Assembly (NCBI RefSeq): GCF_016859285.1
Contig: NC_053415.1
Location: 16,687,001-16,751,000 of the forward strand
Direction of reading: 5' to 3'
DNA: 64,000 nucleotides
From: Xiphias gladius
Taxonomy: Eukaryota; Chordata; Actinopteri; Istiophoriformes; Xiphiidae
Shown here piece by piece: positions 24,401 through 37,933 of the stretch. The stretch's first letter is position 1. Each line of letters begins with the position of its first letter. The notes under the pieces are model-generated. The model saw only the letters and a list, made by a program, of their open reading frames with translations, was not told where the DNA came from and ran no database searches. The translations under genes were made by a program, and so were the position numbers.

Positions 24401-27400
24401 TAAAGAGTCATTCACCAAGTATACAAAAAATGATATTTTCTCATTTACTGCTGGTGGTATTTAGCCATGCAGATAGATTTGGTTTTTTTTGTCCGGGATT
24501 TGAGACTCTTTTTTTTTGCCTCTGCCTCCACACCTAATATAATGGACATGAAAATAATTTTGTTAGTGGTGCTAAGAGCAATGAAAGAATACTTTAAAAA
24601 GAATTCAACGGGCAACTTCTTCCAAAAACAATGTCCCATATAACCCATTGTATCCACACTGAAATTTGATTCACTTCCATTATATCGGAGTGGACGCAGA
24701 AATCTCTGAGACAGATATCTCACAACCTGGACAAATAAATAGGTAAGTGAAAAAACATGTTTTTGTCTAGTTTGCTTGACCTGTCCCTTTAAAAACAGTT
24801 TATATGAATCCCCTTTCAGGTCCCAAAGCTGCAGGACTTTTTGCTCTGTTTCCCCTTGTCCGAAACCAAAAATATGGGGTGCATGGGCTATCTGCTCTCA
24901 AAGACCCTTAGAGTATCATCATTAGTCCTGAACACAGCAACATAAATTCCAGCTTAGACCTCAGATTCTGTTGATGTATTCCAGTACACAAAAAGAATGT
25001 GCCCTCAACTTAATGTTATCAGGCCTGTGCTTGGAAGGTTAAATAAGCCGTGACTTTTTAAATTGACGTGTGCCATTGGTGTTGTTTGATCCAAATTCAG
25101 GTTGGATGGTCTTTTAACTGTAATGTTTTGAACATCTGTCCAACATCTGGGCATAGCACTTGTCCTCCTCTCCTGACAGGAGTGGAGTCACGCTAAACTA
25201 ACTCTATACTCTGACTTTACTTATAATCACACCTTAAAAACTCCCTGTGAGCACAAGCAGCTGCTGCTTTCCCATTTGACTCCATTAATAATTCAAGACC
25301 CTTTATTCCCTATAAGTCCTCACGTTGAATTCCTGACAGACTGAGCGAAGCAAGCACAGACTTGACCGGGAATTTAACTTATTCTAAATGCCTGGAAATG
25401 GGCCAGAAATAATGTAACTTCCATTTACAACCACAAAGTCTTGTAGTGTCTGTGTGAATATAATATGAGTGTGCTCAGTACATTTGCACTACATCGTGCT
25501 GTAAAGCAACACTCCCTTAATCGAGTTAATCTATGGTCCATTACCTACGCTTATTAATCAAACTATAATAAACAGCCCTATTAGAGATTAGACTACAACT
25601 CATCAGATGATTTCATTACCCAGTTTTGAACCACTGTTTTATTTTTTTCAATGTCATATATTTTGCTGTAAATCTCTCCTTTGGTTTGGAGAAAACGGAT
25701 ATATAGTACTGTACGCATTACGGCTAGTGACAGAAGAAAACTGCAAACAGTTGCGACCGTGTCTTAGAAGTAGAATGTTATGAGGAGAACCTTTCAGAGC
25801 TACTGTTTAGCTGGTTTTACATTTTACCCACAGTTTAGTGAGGACTGGCTCAGAAGTAAGTTTGACACATCCTGTGTAAGCAACTTATAGTGGGAACAGA
25901 AGAGAATCAAAAGAAAATCATAACTGGCAAAGTGTAAAGGAACTAAAACACTTTACAGCATATGTGCCTGCCAAATTAAACACAGGCAACTGAGTGGTGG
26001 AGCAGCAGGAGCGTGCTTAGACTCTCTTGACGCTGATTGTAATTCAGACATGACGGCAGCACCTGAACATCTACTGTATGGGTGGGATAGTTTGGAATAA
26101 TGCAATGGGATTTGGTCTGAAATACAGTATAGCACCTCATCTGGAATTATAATGAAAACTTACTTCCTTGAGAGTTCAGATTCTTGAGGGCTCCAAAGGC
26201 CCCATTGTGTTGATTTATTTTATTGATTAATATAACTCCTTTTGTACCTAATCTTTAAGCCTTGTAAAAGTAATTTGTAAACATATTAACATGCAGGAAA
26301 ATGTGGGGCTTAATAGAGACCCTCAGCTCAATTGGCCCAGGGGCCAAAAATTTGGCCCAGGTTTAATTCAGCCCTCGTTTTTCAAAAGCAAAAGTAAATA
26401 TTTAAATTAAAACATCTGTGTTCCACCTTCCAGCTACTACAAAGCAGTTTAATTTATCACATTGCATCTTAATTATTGAGTTAGTTAGTGGAGGTTCACT
26501 GACCTGGAGAAAGCCATCAGCAGGCTACAACATCAGGATGATAATGACAGGGTTCAGGTCAGATGAGTGGAGAAAGAAGAGGGATGCCCTGGTTGGGGCA
26601 GAGGTGACCACCACACACCAGGAGCACTGCTAGATCAAAGATCAAGGAAGTGTCAGTAGGGAGGAAGGAAGCTGGGAGGGTGTCATTAGCAGATCACTCA
26701 CTTGGTTTGACCTTTGGAAATCCTGGCCTGCCTGCACCAGTGGTTCAGCAAAGAAGTGCTGAGCTGCCCCTCACTTGCCAATACAAACCTCCAGCACATT
26801 CTTTCAGACCGACAGTGGCGTTACCAGATACTGAAAAAGGGGGGTGAAGACACTGGAAATCTGTAGGCAAGGGGTGAAAAGTTAGAAACAATGGAAGGTG
26901 TTGTGGTGGGAAAGTCATGTGCATGTCCAAAATTATCAAGAGGAGGCATACAAACAAGAAAAAGTGAAAAATGTCATGGGAAATAATTACAACCTACTAT
27001 CTAAACACAGTGGTGTGGTCCTTGGCCACCAAAATGGTCTTACCCATTTAGTTCATCATGCTATGGGAAAAGGAGGAAGAGCTGCCAATGAGCAGAAGAC
27101 AATGATTAACTCACATCTGGCAGCTGATTGCAAGAAGGCAGGGTGGAGTGTTTTCATATATCCTGAAGATAACAGTGACAGGGTGTTATCCCTCTTCCAC
27201 AGGAGAGCAGGTCAAAACACTGATGAGTTTTCGTCTCCCCATGTTACGGTTCTGCATGAACACAGCTGAAGGTGCAGGTGAGGCAGCAATGCCACAAATG
27301 TATGAGTTGTTGGGGGCATATTGATACCTTTAAGGGAGATACATGTAAACTGTTTCCCTTTCACTCTTGTCTCTCGAAATGAGGAAACATGTCATAAATC

Positions 27401-28103
27401 TAATGGTATTTTTGTAATGAAAGCAACAAACTGTTCAATCAATCAACCTTAACATCTGACCCTAATTGTCATAAGAGCCTGTTCAGCATGTTCCTTATAT
27501 GTTAATTTAGCAACATCTGTTTCTTTATTTCCTGTCTGAAAGACAGTTAATGTGACAATAGTTGAAATTTTTTTTTTTTTTTTTTTTTGAACCATTACTT
27601 ATTTTGAGTTCGGTATCCAAGTATGAAAGCTGGGATAAACCACAGAAAATGTTACTGATGTGTTTTTAACTAAGTCTTGATGGAGCAGTAAAAGCTTTTC
27701 TGAAACACATTTCACTGAACCTTCTCAGTTAAAAAAAAAAAAAAGTTAACAGTATTTCAGGGATCTCGAGGCATGAAGGGCATTAAATTGTGAGATTATT
27801 TTGATGTGAACCAAAGAAATCACTACAATGAAACATTTTATCTATATTTAATGTATAAAAAAACACGTTACACATTACAATAGCCCACCAAAGGAATGGC
27901 TCTGTACTTGTCTCCAGTTTCTCTAATCGCAACATGAAATCTTTTCAACGTAAAAGCGTCCATGTGTAACCGATGACATGACACAATGTGCTCTATGTCA
28001 GAAATTCAAAAGAATATGTTGTTTCCTACAATAAACAGTAAGTAAACCTTATAACACAATGTTTATGACACATAAAATGTCATCTCTAGGTCTCACGTTA
28101 TGT

Positions 28104-28156
<53 letters not shown>

Positions 28157-29280
28157 CTCTAAAGTATTGAAGTGATTTTATTTGTTATTTGGTCCTGAAT
28201 AAACACTTGGTTTTTGAACACCACAGCTGACGCCCACATGAGAGCAGTTAAGCTATTAATTCATGTTATTTGGTCGTAAAAGTTTTAGCCACCTGTGGCC
28301 TGTTTGCTGACACATACTTGGACATGTGTATCCTTTGTACTATTAGCACTGAATTCAAAGCAAAGAGACAGCGCAATAACTTACACAATATAGTACATTT
28401 CAGAAAAGATGGGAGCTACGTGTATATGCTCTTTAAGTTCAGTAGTCCCAGTTGAAGCCTGTAAATTAGAAATGCTGTGAGGTGGATTTTTCCAGAGATT
28501 AGAGTGGTATTAATTTCTCATTTCACTCTCTGTAAAAACGCAGTGTATTGCAAAAATGGTGCCATGGTGCACAGAACACGCATGGAACAACTAAAAAATT
28601 GATTTATATTATTTTTCTAAAGGATTCAGATGATGCAACATGAGGTTACGATTAATAATGACACAGCAGGACTACAACAGTGAGCCAGTGAGTGGCTCGG
28701 CTAAAATGATGAGGCGGCATTGCATGAAGTGAAGCACTGAGCAGACATCAGTGTGTGAAGACTTTCCATTACAAAGTGAAAAAAGGCAAAACAGTTCTAA
28801 AGTATATAAATACAACTTGGTACAAAAAGATTAACAATATTACTCTGCTGATACTATCCATATTCAATGCCTGACCGATTATGCACGCCACATGCACAAA
28901 CTCATATACAATACAATCCTATAAACACAGTAAAGGGAATGATTTTACACATTTACAGTCACTGTTTTACAAATGAGTGACAATATTCATATGATTTCAG
29001 TATTAGCTGTATATAATTAAACTGCCTTCTAAGTGCTTTCAATCAGTCCATCGAAGTTGATATTAGCCTGTCTTCAGGTTTTTCTACAGGACTCATGCAG
29101 ATTTCTATAAAAAGGATTCTGAATTGGCTTTTTCTCTTTTCTCTGTCATCTAATGTCAAAAATAATGCTGATAGTGGACAGATTTTGATAAGAACAAATC
29201 AGAAGTAACATTAGTTTACATTGCATTACTGTCAGATTTAGAAACAGTGTTCAAGAAATGCTCATTGGGTTTTGTAAGTT
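24401..29280. other. Gene-free DNA including the ackr3 3' UTR
   Basis: No protein-like reading frame was recognised; the 123-codon frame at 26898-27269 has no familiar domain. T20 at about 27569-27588 and a (CA)n tract at 28107-28156 are present. The right-hand part (about 28170-29280) is probably the ackr3 3' untranslated region. A minus-strand AATAAA lies at about 28176-28181, roughly 1.1 kb past the stop, and is a candidate poly(A) signal. Confidence 0.4.
28107..28156. repeat. (CA)25 microsatellite
   Basis: Uninterrupted CA dinucleotide repeat preceded by GTCGCG. Likely length-polymorphic. Confidence 0.95.
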
Positions 29281-30411
29281 TCAGATCTGTGGTGGGTTTT
29301 CTACGGCTACAGCAGAGTACTCAGTCTCAGACATGTTTGAAGCCTCGATGAGGCGCGCTAAGCCCGTCCTCGTGGAATATTTAAAGATGAAGGCCTTCAT
29401 GAGGTCATAGCGATAGTTTCTGTTGATGAAGTTGTAGAGGATGGGGTTGAAACAGCAGTGGAGCAAAGACAGGCACTGGGTGAGGTGTAAGGCCACGTAA
29501 ATCATATTCTCCAGGCCACAGGTCAGAGGCACCAGGCCCAGCTGGGACAGGGCATCAGCCAGGAGGACGGCATGGTAGGGCCCCCAGCAGCCCAGGAACA
29601 CAACAATGTAGGCCAAGATCATCCTGCGGCTCACACGACGCTCCTGCTCTACTGTGGAAAATGATGAAGAAGTAGAGGAGCGGGTGAAAGCTCTGGCTAG
29701 CAGGGCGTAAAACACTGCAATGACAGGAAAGGGGAGAACAAAGCCCAGCAGGATGAAGCTCAGCTGCACTCCCACCATCCACTCCCTGGGGTTTTCCTCT
29801 GGGTACACAGGCCTGCAAAGTATGGTGTCCCCATGTGTTGACTTCACAGTGCGCAGGAAATAGGTGTCTGGCAAGGAAGCCACCAGAGCCAGAAGCCACA
29901 CGCCTACACACGCTGCCCGACGGATCAGCTTCCTGCCTCCCTCGTTGTCTCCGGGCTGCGTCACACTCAGGTAGCGGTCCACGCTCATGCAGGCCAGGAA
30001 GAAGATGCTGCTGAAGAGGTTGACGGAGAACAGCAGGTGTGTGAGTTTACACGCCACTTCACCGAAAGGCCAGTGGCCATACTGGGCCAGCGAGCTCAAC
30101 CACACGGGCAGAGTGGCACACACACACAGATCTGCAACTGCCAGATGGGCGATGTATGTGTGTGTCTCATGGCGGGGGGTGGAGTCTCTTTGCGCACGGA
30201 TGTTGACCCAGAGGACCAGAGCGTTAGCAGCCAGACCGACGATGAAGATAAAAGTGTAGAGGACACACATGGAGTAGAGCAGAGCGCTGCGGTTGAACGT
30301 CGTGGCACACACCATTGCATCCACACTTGATATGTTGCTAAAGGTTTCGGAGAAGTTGAGGTTCCCCAACGACTCCCACAGGTCCTCCAGCTCACTGGTG
30401 CTCAGACTCAT
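29281..30411 (-). CDS. ackr3: Atypical chemokine receptor 3 (CXCR7/RDC1), single coding exon
   Basis: Seven-transmembrane receptor of 376 aa. In vertebrates ACKR3 binds CXCL12 and CXCL11, signals mainly through arrestin and clears chemokine during cell migration. The assignment rests on the near-diagnostic C-terminal block FINRNYRY..LMKAFIFKYS..TGL..LI.AS..SETEYSA (residues 328-367), and on SVDRYLSV (143-150), CWGPYH (275-280) and NPILY (322-326). Three N-glycosylation sequons lie in the N-terminus (N19, N26, N40). Disulfide cysteines are C121 with C199, and C35 with C298. The DRY region reads DRYLSV rather than DRYLAIV, as in ACKR3 generally. Intracellular loop 3 is about eight residues longer than in human ACKR3 and is serine-rich. 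The coding region is intact, with a clean splice acceptor upstream at 30481-30482 (TTTTTGCAG before GATC), matching the usual one-coding-exon structure. I cannot tell whether it is the a or b teleost paralogue. Confidence 0.95.
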   Translation of the reverse strand: MSLSTSELEDLWESLGNLNFSETFSNISSVDAMVCATTFNRSALLYSMCVLYTFIFIVGLAANALVLWVNIRAQRDSTPRHETHTYIAHLAVADLCVCATLPVWLSSLAQYGHWPFGEVACKLTHLLFSVNLFSSIFFLACMSVDRYLSVTQPGDNEGGRKLIRRAACVGVWLLALVASLPDTYFLRTVKSTHGDTILCRPVYPEENPREWMVGVQLSFILLGFVLPFPVIAVFYALLARAFTRSSTSSSFSTVEQERRVSRRMILAYIVVFLGCWGPYHAVLLADALSQLGLVPLTCGLENMIYVALHLTQCLSLLHCCFNPILYNFINRNYRYDLMKAFIFKYSTRTGLARLIEASNMSETEYSAVAVENPPQI

Positions 30412-30480
30412 TCTTCAGGGCTGGGAGAGGACCACAGATCACTGGGAGGTAACACACACAACCACTGACTGGGATAGATC

Positions 30481-33400
30481 CTGCAAAAACAAGAAATTAA
30501 CTCATCATCTCTTGCGACATACATTTATCTGGAAAAAGATCCAACAGCTAAATGCTAAGGTCTTTCATTTAACCTTCTGGGATCATATTTAAAAAACAAT
30601 TTTCTATCGCATAGAGCATGACTTATTTTACCCATGTGGACTCAAACTACATGAGCTAATAAAACATAAAGCTACTTGTGGTATGCCACCAGATCCTGGG
30701 GAATCTTAATGTGGTTAACTGTTAAAACACTGCTTTATGAGTTAATAGAGGTTCTCTTGTCACGTCAGAACTGAAGGAGTTGTCTGTGACTGATGTTCAG
30801 TCAGGGGGCAGTACAATAAATGTTTACATTAGCTTCACTAGCACAAAGTGCAGATTAGACATACGGAAATGGGATCGAGAAATCCAAACAGGGTGTATTT
30901 TCAGAGCGTTTCAGGCATTCCAAGATAAAGTGTTGGCCAGGGTGGGAAACCTTATGCCACTTTAAAGAATGTTTTCCCTTGACACACTTGTTATAGTAGG
31001 GAAAAAAATGCCATGTTTCCCTTCTTCTCTTGAGGCAAGCAGGGAGAAGGTGAGAGCAGAGCTCTCAGCACCCAGATGATCAAAGAAAAGGCTACTTATA
31101 ACCTTGAATATGTCATTTCACAACATCTGACTGTAATAATACATGAACATATGCGCACAGTTTCAAAAGCAGAGTGCAGATACGCTCAGGGTAAGGTGAC
31201 TGAACCACTATGCGGGATCACAGAGGTAGTAGTCTGGAACAGCTTGGCATGCCAGTAACCTTTTGAGCGTAGGGCCAATGAAATGTCCAGCCCTGCATGG
31301 CGTGGCTGTATCTGCCTTGTCTTCACATTTATTTTATTTTATTTTCCTGTGATGTCTCTCTCAGCTCCTCTAACTGGCCGCCTGCCAATGTGAGAGCTCA
31401 GAGGTGAAAGGTGATAGATCAAAACCGGAACACGAGTGACTCTACTCTGCTGTAGCCCCTGACTGATTTGTACGCCCGCAGAGTGAGTTGTGTGCAGAGG
31501 TCAGCGGGAGGGTTGACGCCTGCAAAATGGTGGGCCCACAATTAAAACGAGGGTCACCGACCACTGGGTGACACAGCACGCCGGAAAGCAGTGAAATGTG
31601 ACCGCGCCAGACATCTGTCTGTGTAGGAGGTTTGTGCTGTACACAAGATAATTGGCACAAAGTCACAGAGGATGATGAAAGAAAAAAGGCAATGTGAAAA
31701 TAAGCATATACATGGACACCTGGAATATATTAAAATGTGCAGCTGTCTAGTGTCCTTTTTGTCTGACTTTGGTGTCTACCTGTGTTCACTTTTCTTGAAT
31801 AGTCCCATTTTATGCTTCTTTATACTTCTTCTCCACCACATTTCAGGGGCAAATACTATATTTATATAGTGGTCACTTTGCAGATTCAGATTGTATACAT
31901 GTCAACATACGATCAGCTTGTACAAAAAGATAAATAATTACAGATTAAACTACCAAACATTAAATAAAGCACTTAACATTGACAGGGGCAAGGGTTGGGT
32001 GATATGAAAATATACTCTGAAACGATGAAATCCACTTTGCCATAGACTTTGTCATACAGTTTATATTACAGTATCTATGCTTTGTAATATCTGTGGGTGT
32101 ACTAAGCCATTGTAGGCAGTACTGCAAATTATCGAGTGTAACTGTTTATGTAAATATTACAGTTTTTTTAATGATTTTTACATAACTGTGATGAATTACC
32201 TTGACTTTTTTCCAGCTATTTAATACACTAGATTAGCTAAAAGCAGAAATTCCCATTTGATATATTACTTTTAACTGTTCATTACAATATTAAGTTACAT
32301 ATACAGTAATAGAAGATTTTGTTCTTGCCCCTTCCAACAGGGGCAAATGAGTAACTTTGTGTTTTTTATACGTTTGGTTGATGAATATTGCTGTACTTTT
32401 ACTTGACTTTAAATCCAGGACTTGCAATGGAGTATTTTCATATTTTGGCACTGGTTCTCCATGGTAATGACTATATATTTCTTCCACCGCTGCCTGTAAT
32501 AAAGCTCTTTAGCTCTTTTCGATTATTTTGACAGACTGGAGAGTGCTATTCATTCTCATGGAGGAATTTTCTATGGAGAGATAATCCCTCACAATGGTCT
32601 CTGTCTAATTCCCTCATATTATATGGAAAATACCTGGAGGTGCCAGGTAGCCCCATCGGCTTCAAGCTAATTAACCTTTTAACACCCAGGCCATGAGATA
32701 ACAGAAACAGCACTTGTAGCCCATCTCTCTCTCTCTCTCGCTCTCTCTCTTTGTATCTCACTCTCCGTGTAATTCTGTTTCTATCCCTTTCAACCTGATA
32801 GCATCCAGTTACAAATTAGCTGAAAGCATCTTTTGTTTTTTTCAATACACATAAAAAGAAAAGAAACGGCAGGCCATTTTCATGTGTTAATGCTGCCGAC
32901 AAGAATGGTGCAGGTGCGGCAAGTTTGTCGGAAGGTTCCCCTGCCAGGCGTTAGCGTGGGATAAAAATATCTGGCTTTTAGGGGAGGACATCATGTTTCC
33001 GCGTAGATTAAAAGCGTTGTGTGTTGCCTTGTGCGTCATTACGCACAAGTACATGATTCCAGCGAAAGCTCCCAGCGTGCTGTTGACTGCAAATACATGC
33101 AATCTCATTGTTGTCATTGTTGATTTATATCAGGCTGGAAACAAACCGCTCTTATCAGATCTCAGCTGGGTATACAGTAGCCTAAATCCGTCTTTGAATG
33201 GGCAGGCAAATAAATAAACCTCCACGCTGGGAAGCTGGACAGAGCCAAAAAAAAAAAAAAAAAAAAATCACTGAAATGTTACAGAAATATTCTTACAAGA
33301 CCCTTCTGTTTCTATCTATGTGATGCCAGTAACAATGTTGAGTATCTAACGAGTATATAATTCCTTCGCGCGTTGGTATCTGTATTAAGAGGTGTTAATA

Positions 33401-33562
33401 AAGCTGTTAAACGTTCTGCCTTAAACTAAAAACAATGTTTTCATATAAGTAGTAAGCAGTTTAAATCGCAGGTATCCTGCATCTCTCTGGTATTCAAGGT
33501 GTTGTTAGTAAGCCGAGAAACTACACTTTTCATGCCCACATGAGCTCATTTTATCAGCTTAC
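30481..33562 (-). other. Probable ackr3 intron 1
   Basis: Non-coding. It contains a (CT)n tract at about 32727-32752, an A-run at 33248-33267, and a small perfect hairpin at 33028-33049 (CTTGTGCGT, CATT loop, ACGCACAAG). No recognisable coding sequence on either strand. Confidence 0.4.
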
Positions 33563-33835
33563 CTGTTTTTGATTCTTCCTCCCTCTCCGAAGTCTCCTCT
33601 TTTCGAAGACCAAATGTTTTTTGTTTTTTTTTTACTGATGGATAACTTCAGCCCCACTGAACTTGTGCGCTGGATTCCCTCCGCCTCCGTAAATGAATCT
33701 GAGCCTGCTCCTTGTTTTGCACTTGCTGATAGTTACTCGCAAGAGTTACGCCTCCAAGGCTGGTCCCAGCAGCAGTGTGTATTGACATGGCATCCCCTCA
33801 GGCGTTCAACTAACAGCAAGTAGCCTCACGAGTTT
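33563..33835 (-). promoter_or_regulatory. Probable non-coding first exon and promoter of ackr3
   Basis: On the minus strand a good donor, AAACAG followed by GTAAGC, lies at the 33563/33562 junction. It could join the ackr3 acceptor at 30480, giving an intron of about 3.1 kb. The sequence before it is GC-richer than its surroundings and has no long ORF. The 5' limit is a guess. The inference rests on the splice signals and on the usual ACKR3 structure with an untranslated first exon. Confidence 0.45.
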
Positions 33836-34625
33836 CGGCCAAGCAGGAAAAAAAAAAAAAAGGGAAAGAACACGTTGAACTTCCAGCTTTCCGTGCACCA
33901 ATGTAATACATGATACACAATTCCATGCAGCATTGCGGAACATTAAAATATACAGTATGTTGCTTAATGCAAGTTTTTGTATGCCACACAGGTCTACACG
34001 TGTCTAGAAGAAGAGTGGAATATTCAGGTGTTATTATCGTTGAATTACACAAAGCGTCTAATATTTGAACTTTTTAGGCAATGGGGTTTCATGTACCCCT
34101 GCATAATCTTAAGAAATAGTGCATTTTATATAAAATCTCTAAGCTTTGTAGTGACACCCCTAGTGGAGCTGTTTAGATGCTGCACATATGTTCTGTAACA
34201 TTGATTTTTGTTACGATTTAGTGACTGCTATACATAGGCCAATACATAATAAATAATGACACCTGCTACATTATAAAGCATTTCATGCAACATTCAACAT
34301 TGAACTGTATGTTACCCCATGTAAGTTGTCATATGGCGGGCAGGTCTATACACATATATATAACTTAACATTCCCTTTAAAGTATGTATAGCATATCAAT
34401 GCGCAATACACATTAACCATATTAAATCATACTACGAGGGCACCTCCTTGTGCTCCCCGCAGTGCCCTGCCCAGTTACCTAAATATGAAACCAGAGCTGC
34501 AGACATTCAGGAAACCACTTCTACTGTCGTCTGCTTCCACCCAAAACCGACAAACGGGGTTAAACCCAACATCCAGTTTCACAGAGGTAACTCAGAATAC
34601 CCTCTGAATAACAAACAAAGCCGAA
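33836..34625. other. Intergenic DNA upstream of ackr3
   Basis: AT-rich, with an A-run at about 33848-33860. No coding sequence, RNA gene or transposon was recognised. Proximal promoter elements of ackr3 may lie at the left edge, but none is clear. Confidence 0.35.
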
Positions 34626-34800
<175 letters not shown>

Positions 34801-35554
34801 TATTTTTTCTTGTATTAATGCAATGCTTGTCCGGATACCATGAACAACAACATCAGCTGCATGAGACTTGTTGTTTCATTGTCGTTAGAGCGTTATTCAA
34901 TTTCATTTCAGGCACATCCTTTGGAAGCAGCATAAAACTGTGTGGGAAGCTCATGTGTTTGCTGAAAGCAGCTGAAAGCTCACCTGCAACTCTGGTGGCC
35001 TCGCAGCTGCTCCCACCATGGCAATTAACCCCAAGTTCAGTACAAAGACAGGATCACACAAAGAATGAGACACTGTGGAATTTCTTTAAAGAATGCACGG
35101 ACGAACCTTGTGTGAAATCTAAAATCATGATAAGATACTTTGATTGAGCTTAAGTGAAAGTAATTCCTTTGACGTCATGTTGAGTGATTGAAGTACTGAC
35201 TTAGCCAGGTGCAGTGAGTCCAGCATGTTTGCTTAGAAAGAACATATCATTCACTGGTACAGGTCACCCTACTGCAGTTTATTATGACTGTATGCTCTGT
35301 ATTCAGTGATGAAATACAGCCAGCAGGCTACTCTGACCTCTTTAAAAAGCAGTGTAGTGAAGTCGTTTTCAATGAGGCTTTCAAGAGAGCTCCCACTACG
35401 CATGCACATCCATTGTCCTCCATATCAGGAGCATCAGGGGAGATTGTAAGCCTTTCTGATAAGCATCCGTAGGCCTGCAGACTGCTGCCAACCTCTGTTC
35501 TGCAGTCTTCATTCACAGGGAAGCCAGACTGGGAAAAGCAGGGGTGTACGTGTC

Positions 35555-35691
<137 letters not shown>

Positions 35692-35890
35692 CTGGTGCTG
35701 TTTGAGAAAAGGCCATCTGAATTGAATGTGTAAAAAAATTAATGAAATTGAATGAAATGAAATAAAAATTAAGTAACACAGTTGCTTGACTTCTACAATT
35801 TGCCTGAAGTGTAAGTGGGTAAAAATTAAGTAATTTTTACTTGATATTATATGTTATGACTTCATTTACTTAATAATTCTTTTATTCATT

Positions 35891-36414
35891 TAAAGCTGCA
35901 ATAATCAGTGTTTTGTATTTATTAATAGTTTGGTCAAATGACTTCTTGTATGTGAAAATGGTCGCTCGTAGAATAACAAACCGAGTATTATCACCCTGAC
36001 TCTGCAGTTCCGCTCAGCTCTTGAACATTTCAGTATCTTTCAGCTCATTGTTTTGGTTTTCCGGCCCACAGCTTTACTGTTTTGGTTCGCTCTCACTACT
36101 CTTGTCAGAGAAACAGCCAGAAGCTGTTTTCATCAAAAAGTTTTGATAAACTACCTGTACGCTACCTCCCCAGCACCAAACAATGGACAGACAAAGTTAG
36201 CAACTATCTGGTGAACATAGTGGACCTTTTAGCTTCTAAAATACCAAATATTTCCCTCTGGAGTTGGCGGAGACCAAAAGAGAGCATAAAAGAGACTGAT
36301 CTTTGGATGTAAATTTGTCCAGGGTCAGAAACACGAGTCAGAAGGAATGCTAATGTTTCTATGTGTCTGCTGGATGTGTAAATAGGCAACTGTTGCCATA
36401 TCAACAGAGGAAGA
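35891..36414 (+). repeat. Dispersed repeat family A, fullest copy
   Basis: Begins TTTAAAGCTGCAATAATCAG and runs to GCCATATCAACAGAGG. Its ordered motifs recur at 15951-16410 and 24208-24400. A 76-codon frame at 36082-36312 lies inside it. That frame is not preserved in the other copies, so I do not call it a gene. Confidence 0.6.
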
Positions 36415-37878
36415 AAGATTGAGAGTTATTCCTAATGACTGCAGTTTCTATTGTAGTCTATCCCTATGTCACGGTAGGGGATCTAACAGACACGGCCTAT
36501 TTTCGTGCAAATCTCCATTCAGGGGCTCCCTCTCAAACTCATTCTCAACGACATCTTTACCATCAACTGTAAACTTCCATCCTGCTCCGGGGTTCATGCA
36601 TGTCTCTACTCCCTTGCAGTCCCCCTTATCCCCCGCTCTTCAGACCTCACTCATCTCTCACTTAATTACTTATTCATTTACAATTATCTTTCAGGGGGAG
36701 AAGGGCCTGCGTCTGTTAAACTGAAAGCAGTGTGCAGAAGGAGTGGATGGAACTTGTGAAGGGGAGGGAATGCAGATTTGGTTTTTGAGCCTGTTTTTTG
36801 TCACTGCAGATATTCTTAATGCTCGTGATGAGGTGATCTTTTGTGTCTCTCGGGGATCTGTCCGTGCAGGTGCATGTTTGGCAGAAAGAGTGCGTCCCTG
36901 TTGGGAAATGTAGCAATCAAGGCATTCCTCACATTGACAGAGCATCTCTTACACCAGCCCATGAATGTGAGTGAAATCTGAGAACTGCTCAGATGTCAAA
37001 CATACAAAAAAGTGAGAATATACTAAGAGGCTTTGTGTTGAATAGGTATGTCAAACATATTTCTTAAACCTGCATTTTGGCCACTTGGAGGCAGCAGAAA
37101 CAAGCTGTATCAACATGTAATCAAATTTTAAGATGAAATGGGCAACTTGTTAACAAACAAGGGTGTATTTACACATACAGCAAACACGGAGCAACAGTAT
37201 CATTCATTTGGAGTTGTGTTTGTGGCCATGTTCAATATTTACTGTCCTTCAAGTTCTGGATTGTTTGCTCTCCAAAAATTCCTGAGGGAAATATCCGGCT
37301 CTTAAGCTGCTAATGCACCCCTATGCTCACCAGCTAGTCTCTAACTTTGTCTGTCTGTCATTTGGTTTTTGGCAGGTAGCTCAGAGTGGGCTTTTTTGAG
37401 CTTTTTCCTGCTGCAGCCGAAAACAACGCTGATGAGAGCAGTCAGAGTGAACAAAAACAATGGGCCAGAAGACATCAAAAGGCTCTATATACCTATGGGG
37501 AACTGCAGAGTTGGGTTCATCACTATGAGTGAGACCTTTCACATTACATGTAGTAATTTGTTAATTCAAAAATATCGAATACAGTGGCTTTAAAATCTTG
37601 TCCTTTAGACTTTTTTTCTCTTTCTGTCTCCAACAGCTTTCTTTTTGCTCTCTCTTCTCTCTGTCTATCTCTCTGACTTCACTGAATCTGTCAGTGCCTT
37701 CATGCTTAGCTGTTGACCATGACCGGCCGTGGTTCCTACGGTCCATTAACTTTGTCTGTCATCTCTGAATGCAGCAGTAACTCAAACAAGTTCTGCTTTC
37801 CCCAAGCCTTACAGGTTGCAGCTCACCCCCACCCTTTCTGCATTCTCGCGCGCACACACACACACATACACACACACA

Positions 37879-37933
<55 letters not shown>

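Noticed and set aside
26898-27269. 123-codon frame as a novel gene
   Set aside because: No domain, no splice partners or promoter, and length consistent with chance.
29555-30395. Other frames over ackr3 on both strands
   Set aside because: Shadows of the GC-rich receptor coding sequence.
36082-36312. 76-codon plus-strand frame
   Set aside because: Lies inside a dispersed repeat whose other copies do not keep the frame.
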